From: Candidatus Rokuibacteriota bacterium
GTDB lineage: Bacteria; Methylomirabilota; Methylomirabilia; Rokubacteriales; CSP1-6
Assembly: GCA_003220535.1 (NCBI GenBank)
Contig: QHSU01000082.1
Location: 1-64,000 of the forward strand
DNA: 64,000 nucleotides
Reading direction: 5' to 3'
The position numbers and the translations under genes are program-made. The notes beneath the pieces were generated by a model. It worked only from the letters and a program-made list of their open reading frames with translations, did not search any database and was not told where the DNA came from. Below are positions 60,866 through 64,000 of this stretch, piece after piece (position 1 is the first letter of the stretch; each line of letters opens with the position of its first letter).

Positions 60866-62112
60866 GGGCGGCCGACCCGTACGGTGATCCGGCGCCTGGC
60901 GAAAGCGCGCCGAATGATCGGGCCGTAGCGGCCGCGATTCAAGGACACGTCGGCGGCGAAGATGTTCGAGGCCACCCTCGAGAACGTGACGCCGGTGCGG
61001 CGAGACTTCCGCCACGCCCGGGCGAGCAGCCGCGCGAAGTCCGCGGTGGCGTCGCGCAACGCGTCTGCAAAGCCGTCGGGGTTCTCCTTGAAGCGCGCGG
61101 CAAACCCCCGGCGAATCGCGGGCTGCGCCGTGGCGGCAGCCTCTGTCGAGCGGTCGGCGAGGTCCCGCGAGATGAGCCCACGCCGGACGAGATGGGCCTC
61201 GTAGATCTCGACGAGGATGTCGAAGGCGGCGCCGAGCAGGGGCTGCGCGTACGTGTACTTGTCCTGCCGCTTGCGGGCCCGTGCGACCGCGCGCATGGTC
61301 CGGTGGTGGAACGTGAGTCGGCTGGCCCGCCGCCCACTCTGGCCCAGGCGGTACTCACCGATCTGCGAGAGAATGTTCACCGAGAAGAGCTTCCCGCGCG
61401 TCTGATCGAGCACGGCAGCGATGACGCGATCGAAGTGAAGGATCGATACAAGAGAGACGAGATCGGCGCCGGCCTCGTCGTGCGACCTGCGCTCGAACTC
61501 GAGTCGACCCTCGGGCGCCGCGCCGATCACGCGCTTGAGGATGATGTGGCCGACCTCGTGGGCCACGACATCGAGGTTTTCGCAGTACGGTTGCGGCGGG
61601 TCCCGGTGGGCGAACCCGAACTCGAGGAATCCCTCGCCCGACCACGCCGTGTCGCCGACCGCCGTCACCTGCGGAATGATCTCGAGCTTCCTCTGGCCGC
61701 GCTCGCGCACGAGTGGCAGGCGCCGGCCGAGGAAGTGCTCCCAGATCTCCAGGACGCACCGGACCGACGCGTAGACGGCGGCCGCCGAGAAGCGCCGCGT
61801 GCCCGGCTGGAGGTAGTCGAAATGCCCCTCCGGGCCGGGGAAGACCGGAGCGTCCCGGAGCTTGGTCTTCGGATAGGGAGGGTGCCAGATGTAGTCGCCG
61901 GTGAACGCGTCCCGGTAGGGCGCCTTCCGGATCGCGTCGACCACGTACATGCGGCGATCCTCCGGACCAGGCCTGATCGTTCCGGGGCGCGAGTTCACAC
62001 GAACGAGCCGCGGCAGCTCGAATCCAGGGACGGTTCGCGACTGCAGGTAGATCAGGAACCGGGTGCCATTCTCGTTGAAGCGGAACCACCGCGAGACAGC
62101 GGCAGGCGGCAC
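60862..62112 (-). CDS. Thermolysin-like zinc metallopeptidase
   Basis: A 416-residue protein without a signal peptide. The zinc motif HEVGH is at residues 185-189 (VVAHEVGHIILKR), and E213 in HDEAGADLVS (EAxxD, as in M4 peptidases) is the expected third ligand. The N-terminal half has no known domain that I recognise. It starts with GTG and is translationally coupled (ATGA) with the ATP-grasp gene; the pair is unusual. A cytoplasmic processing protease is inferred. Confidence 0.75.
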   Translation of the reverse strand: MPPAAVSRWFRFNENGTRFLIYLQSRTVPGFELPRLVRVNSRPGTIRPGPEDRRMYVVDAIRKAPYRDAFTGDYIWHPPYPKTKLRDAPVFPGPEGHFDYLQPGTRRFSAAAVYASVRCVLEIWEHFLGRRLPLVRERGQRKLEIIPQVTAVGDTAWSGEGFLEFGFAHRDPPQPYCENLDVVAHEVGHIILKRVIGAAPEGRLEFERRSHDEAGADLVSLVSILHFDRVIAAVLDQTRGKLFSVNILSQIGEYRLGQSGRRASRLTFHHRTMRAVARARKRQDKYTYAQPLLGAAFDILVEIYEAHLVRRGLISRDLADRSTEAAATAQPAIRRGFAARFKENPDGFADALRDATADFARLLARAWRKSRRTGVTFSRVASNIFAADVSLNRGRYGPIIRRAFARRRITVRVGRP

Positions 62113-62270
62113 GGCACGAATCTAAGGCAAACGCCGCCGGCGCGCTACCTCATCGTGCGCGGCGCTGCACCGCGTGGCCGTCGGCGTCCCGCACCGCCGA
62201 TCCCCGGCGGACGGCGAGCAGCGCGGCGGGAGCCGACACGACGCCGGGCCGCACGGTCACGCCCGCTGCA

Positions 62271-62612
62271 TTACGCGGCGTGCTGAAGCGGTTTCGTCGG
62301 CTGAGCGCGGCTGGTCTGGACGACGAGGTCGTAACCGGCGGGTGTGCGCTTGAGGACGTCGCGCCACACGCTGGCGGCGAGATCCTCGTAGCCTTCGGGC
62401 GCCCAAAGGACGACTCGCCCGGGATGCCAGGGCGTCTTCGGGACGACGTCGACGGTGAGCAGCGACTCGCCCTGGAGCCGTCGGTTGATCGCGCTTCGAA
62501 TATCGGCACGCAAGAGGTCGGCCCGGTCGCGCCGCCGGTCGGCGCCGATCCGCCAGACCAGCGGAACCGCGACCAGCGTGACCAACAGGATCGTCGGCAG
62601 TATTGCAGTCAT
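62271..62612 (-). CDS. Small membrane protein of unknown function
   Basis: A 113-residue protein with one N-terminal transmembrane helix (ILPTILLVTLVAVPLVWRI) and a soluble domain (SAINRRLQGESLLTVDVVPK, ASVWRDVLKRTPAGYDLVVQ). The ATG at 62612 is chosen because GGAGG is eight bases upstream; ATGs at 62618 and 62630 are alternatives. It is upstream of the metallopeptidase on the same strand after a 158-bp gap, so co-transcription is possible but unproven. Confidence 0.6.
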   Translation of the reverse strand: MTAILPTILLVTLVAVPLVWRIGADRRRDRADLLRADIRSAINRRLQGESLLTVDVVPKTPWHPGRVVLWAPEGYEDLAASVWRDVLKRTPAGYDLVVQTSRAQPTKPLQHAA

Positions 62613-62690
62613 GGTCATTGCCTCCGTCATTCTGAGGATCAGGCAGCTTCCGAGGATTCTTGAATCGAAGGCGCCGCTCGCTGGATCTAA

Positions 62691-63287
62691 ACAACTGATG
62701 GTGCCGAGCGCCGCATCGGCGGCTTCGCGTCGGGGACCATCGCGGGCTCCTTGACGCGCCGCTATCACAGGCTGCTCGTCGCCGCGCTCGAGCCGCCGCT
62801 GGGGCGCACGCTGCTCGTCGCCAAGGTCGACGAGACCCTCGCCTACGACGGAGCAACGCTTGCCCTTGCCACCAATCGCTGGGCCGGCGGCGCGGTCGAT
62901 CCGCTCGGCTACCGCGCGATCGAGCACTTCGCCCTGGACGGGACCACTCGGGTATGGACCTACGCGGTCGCCGACGCGCTCGTCGAGAAGCGCGTGTGGC
63001 CGAACCGGTTTCCCGAGACGGGCGCGGTGATCGAATACAACACCGTCGATGCGACGCTCTGGTACTTCGAGGCGATTCGCGCATACCACGCGGCCACGGA
63101 CGACGACGGACTCCTCAAAAATCTCTACCCGGCGCTCGAGGAGATCGTCCGATTTCACCGCACCGGCACGCGGCACGGGATCAGGGAGGATTCGGGCGAC
63201 GGATTGCTCACGTCCGGCGAGCCGGCTGTGCAGCTCACCTGGATGGACGCGAAGGTGGATGACTGGGTCGAGCTCGCCGGCGCCTGA
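62691..63287 (+). pseudogene. Decayed glycogen-debranching enzyme (amylo-1,6-glucosidase) fragment
   Basis: Two blocks of the glycogen-debranching family are joined in one frame. IGGFASGTIAGSLTRRYHRL to the VEKRVW stretch is the N-terminal domain. It runs directly into PNRFPETGAVIEYNTVDATL and RTGTRHGIREDSGDGLLTSG, which belong several hundred residues further in intact proteins. The frame has no normal start (no ATG; a stop at 62688) and ends in TGA right after the WMDAKVDDW block, where the family goes on for about 200 residues. So it is truncated at both ends and internally deleted. Confidence 0.8.
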
Positions 63288-63372
63288 AGCGTGTCAGCGC
63301 CCGACGATCCGCGTCGGCGTACCCGGCCCGAGGTCTTAGCGGTATCCTTGGTGACGGGTGCCTCTGCGACTC

Positions 63373-64000
63373 ATGGTGGCCACGACCAACGATCCCCTGG
63401 TGGCGCTGGCGACGCGCGCCCTCGACTTCGTCGAGGACGGCAGCGTCGTTGGCCTGGGCGCGGGCCGCGCGGCCAGCGCATTCGTCCACGTCCTCGCCGG
63501 GCGCGTCCGTGAGGGGCTTCGGGTCCGCGGCGTGCCGGCATCGGAGGAGACGGCGCGCCTGGCTCGTGAGCTCGGCATCGGCCTCGTCGGCCTCGAAACC
63601 GAGCTGGACCTCACCGTCGACGGGGCCGACGAGGTCGATCGCGAGCTGAATCTCATCAAGGGGTACGGCGGCGCGTTCGTGAGAGAGCGGATCGTCGCCG
63701 CGTCGTCGCGGCGGCAGGTCATTCTCGTGACCACGGAGAAGCTGGTCGAGATACTCGGCAGTCGCGGACGGCTGCCGGTCGAGGTCCTGCCGTTCGCGCT
63801 CCCGCTCTGTCGCCGGCGGCTGGACGGCCTCGGACTGAAGCCCGCGTTGCGGACCAGCGAGGAGCGGCCGTTCGTGACCGACAACTTCAACGTGATCGTC
63901 GACTGCGCCGTCGGTCCCATCGCGGATCCCGCCGGGCTCGAGCGGGCGATCCTCGCGATCTCTGGCGTCATCGACACCGGCCTCTTCCTGGGTACCGCCG
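63373..64000 (+). CDS. rpiA: Ribose-5-phosphate isomerase A, 3' end cut by the window
   Basis: Starting at ATG 63373, 209 codons are readable to the window end without a stop. VVGLGAGRAASAFVHVLAGR (phosphate-binding loop), ELDLTVDGADEVD and LIKGYGGAFVRERIVA (catalytic region) identify RpiA, which interconverts ribose 5-phosphate and ribulose 5-phosphate in the pentose-phosphate pathway. No strong ribosome site precedes it. Almost the whole protein is present. Confidence 0.92.
   Translation, partial: MVATTNDPLVALATRALDFVEDGSVVGLGAGRAASAFVHVLAGRVREGLRVRGVPASEETARLARELGIGLVGLETELDLTVDGADEVDRELNLIKGYGGAFVRERIVAASSRRQVILVTTEKLVEILGSRGRLPVEVLPFALPLCRRRLDGLGLKPALRTSEERPFVTDNFNVIVDCAVGPIADPAGLERAILAISGVIDTGLFLGTA

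Overview
This is one contiguous high-GC stretch of bacterial chromosome with tightly packed genes, many GTG and TTG starts and frequent 1-8 nt gene overlaps. It carries chromosomal housekeeping genes (rpsU, greA, trmI, ilvE, a DAHP synthase gene, rpiA) and no phage, plasmid, IS, CRISPR, rRNA or tRNA gene that I can see. The mix of branched-chain amino acid and oligopeptide ABC importers, acyl-CoA dehydrogenases, class III CoA transferase, MaoC/CitE-type enzymes and a glycolate oxidase operon fits a soil or subsurface heterotroph of the Candidatus Rokubacteria / Methylomirabilota kind. That taxonomic guess is inference only.

Layout. 1-6.1 kb: the start of an unknown gene behind a leader hairpin, an ABC-2 exporter pair, then ilvE, an acyl-CoA dehydrogenase and a crotonase, then a DAHP synthase on the other strand. 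6.3-18.5 kb: one long co-directional run of livKHMGF, a single-chain 2-oxoacid dehydrogenase-like E1, glcDEF and moaB. 18.6-22.5 kb: an HtrA lipoprotein protease, two small genes, and a rhodanese-MoeB gene interrupted by an in-frame TGA at the conserved cysteine of the adenylyltransferase family, followed at once by a bacterial-SECIS-like stem-loop. 22.6-25 kb: dTDP-sugar genes rfbA-rfbC-rfbB. 25-30 kb: a protease-like protein without its catalytic triad, an HD phosphohydrolase, a queuosine-precursor transporter and glutaryl-CoA dehydrogenase. 30-37.5 kb: a tandem receiver protein, a nucleoside deaminase, a VOC protein, an Fsr-like MFS, TrmI, a SurA/PpiD foldase, an RRM protein, S21 and GreA. 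37.5-52 kb: hydrolase and CoA transferase, two oligopeptide-type binding proteins with one pair of permeases, a stand-alone DGQHR (DndB-like) protein, LhgO, MaoC, CitE-like lyase, zinc alcohol dehydrogenase and a HemL-like aminotransferase. 52-64 kb: a C39-like peptidase, a small lipoprotein, a tandem pair of paralogous helical proteins divergent from a 1369-residue regulator (sigma-54-type AAA+, Fis HTH, cyclase-like domain, second AAA, TPRs), an operon of thermolysin-like metallopeptidase, ATP-grasp ligase and two small basic proteins, a decayed glycogen-debranching gene, and rpiA running off the edge.

The most striking signal is the candidate selenocysteine MoeB at 21251-22477. Also notable are a four-copy family of two-hairpin intergenic elements whose stems show compensatory changes (18.5, 36.8, 43.2 and 51.1 kb), a 155-bp nested palindrome between glcE and glcF whose only two arm mismatches become G-U pairs on the minus strand, the ATP-grasp/metallopeptidase/small-protein cassette at 59.4-62.1 kb, and the large regulator fusion.
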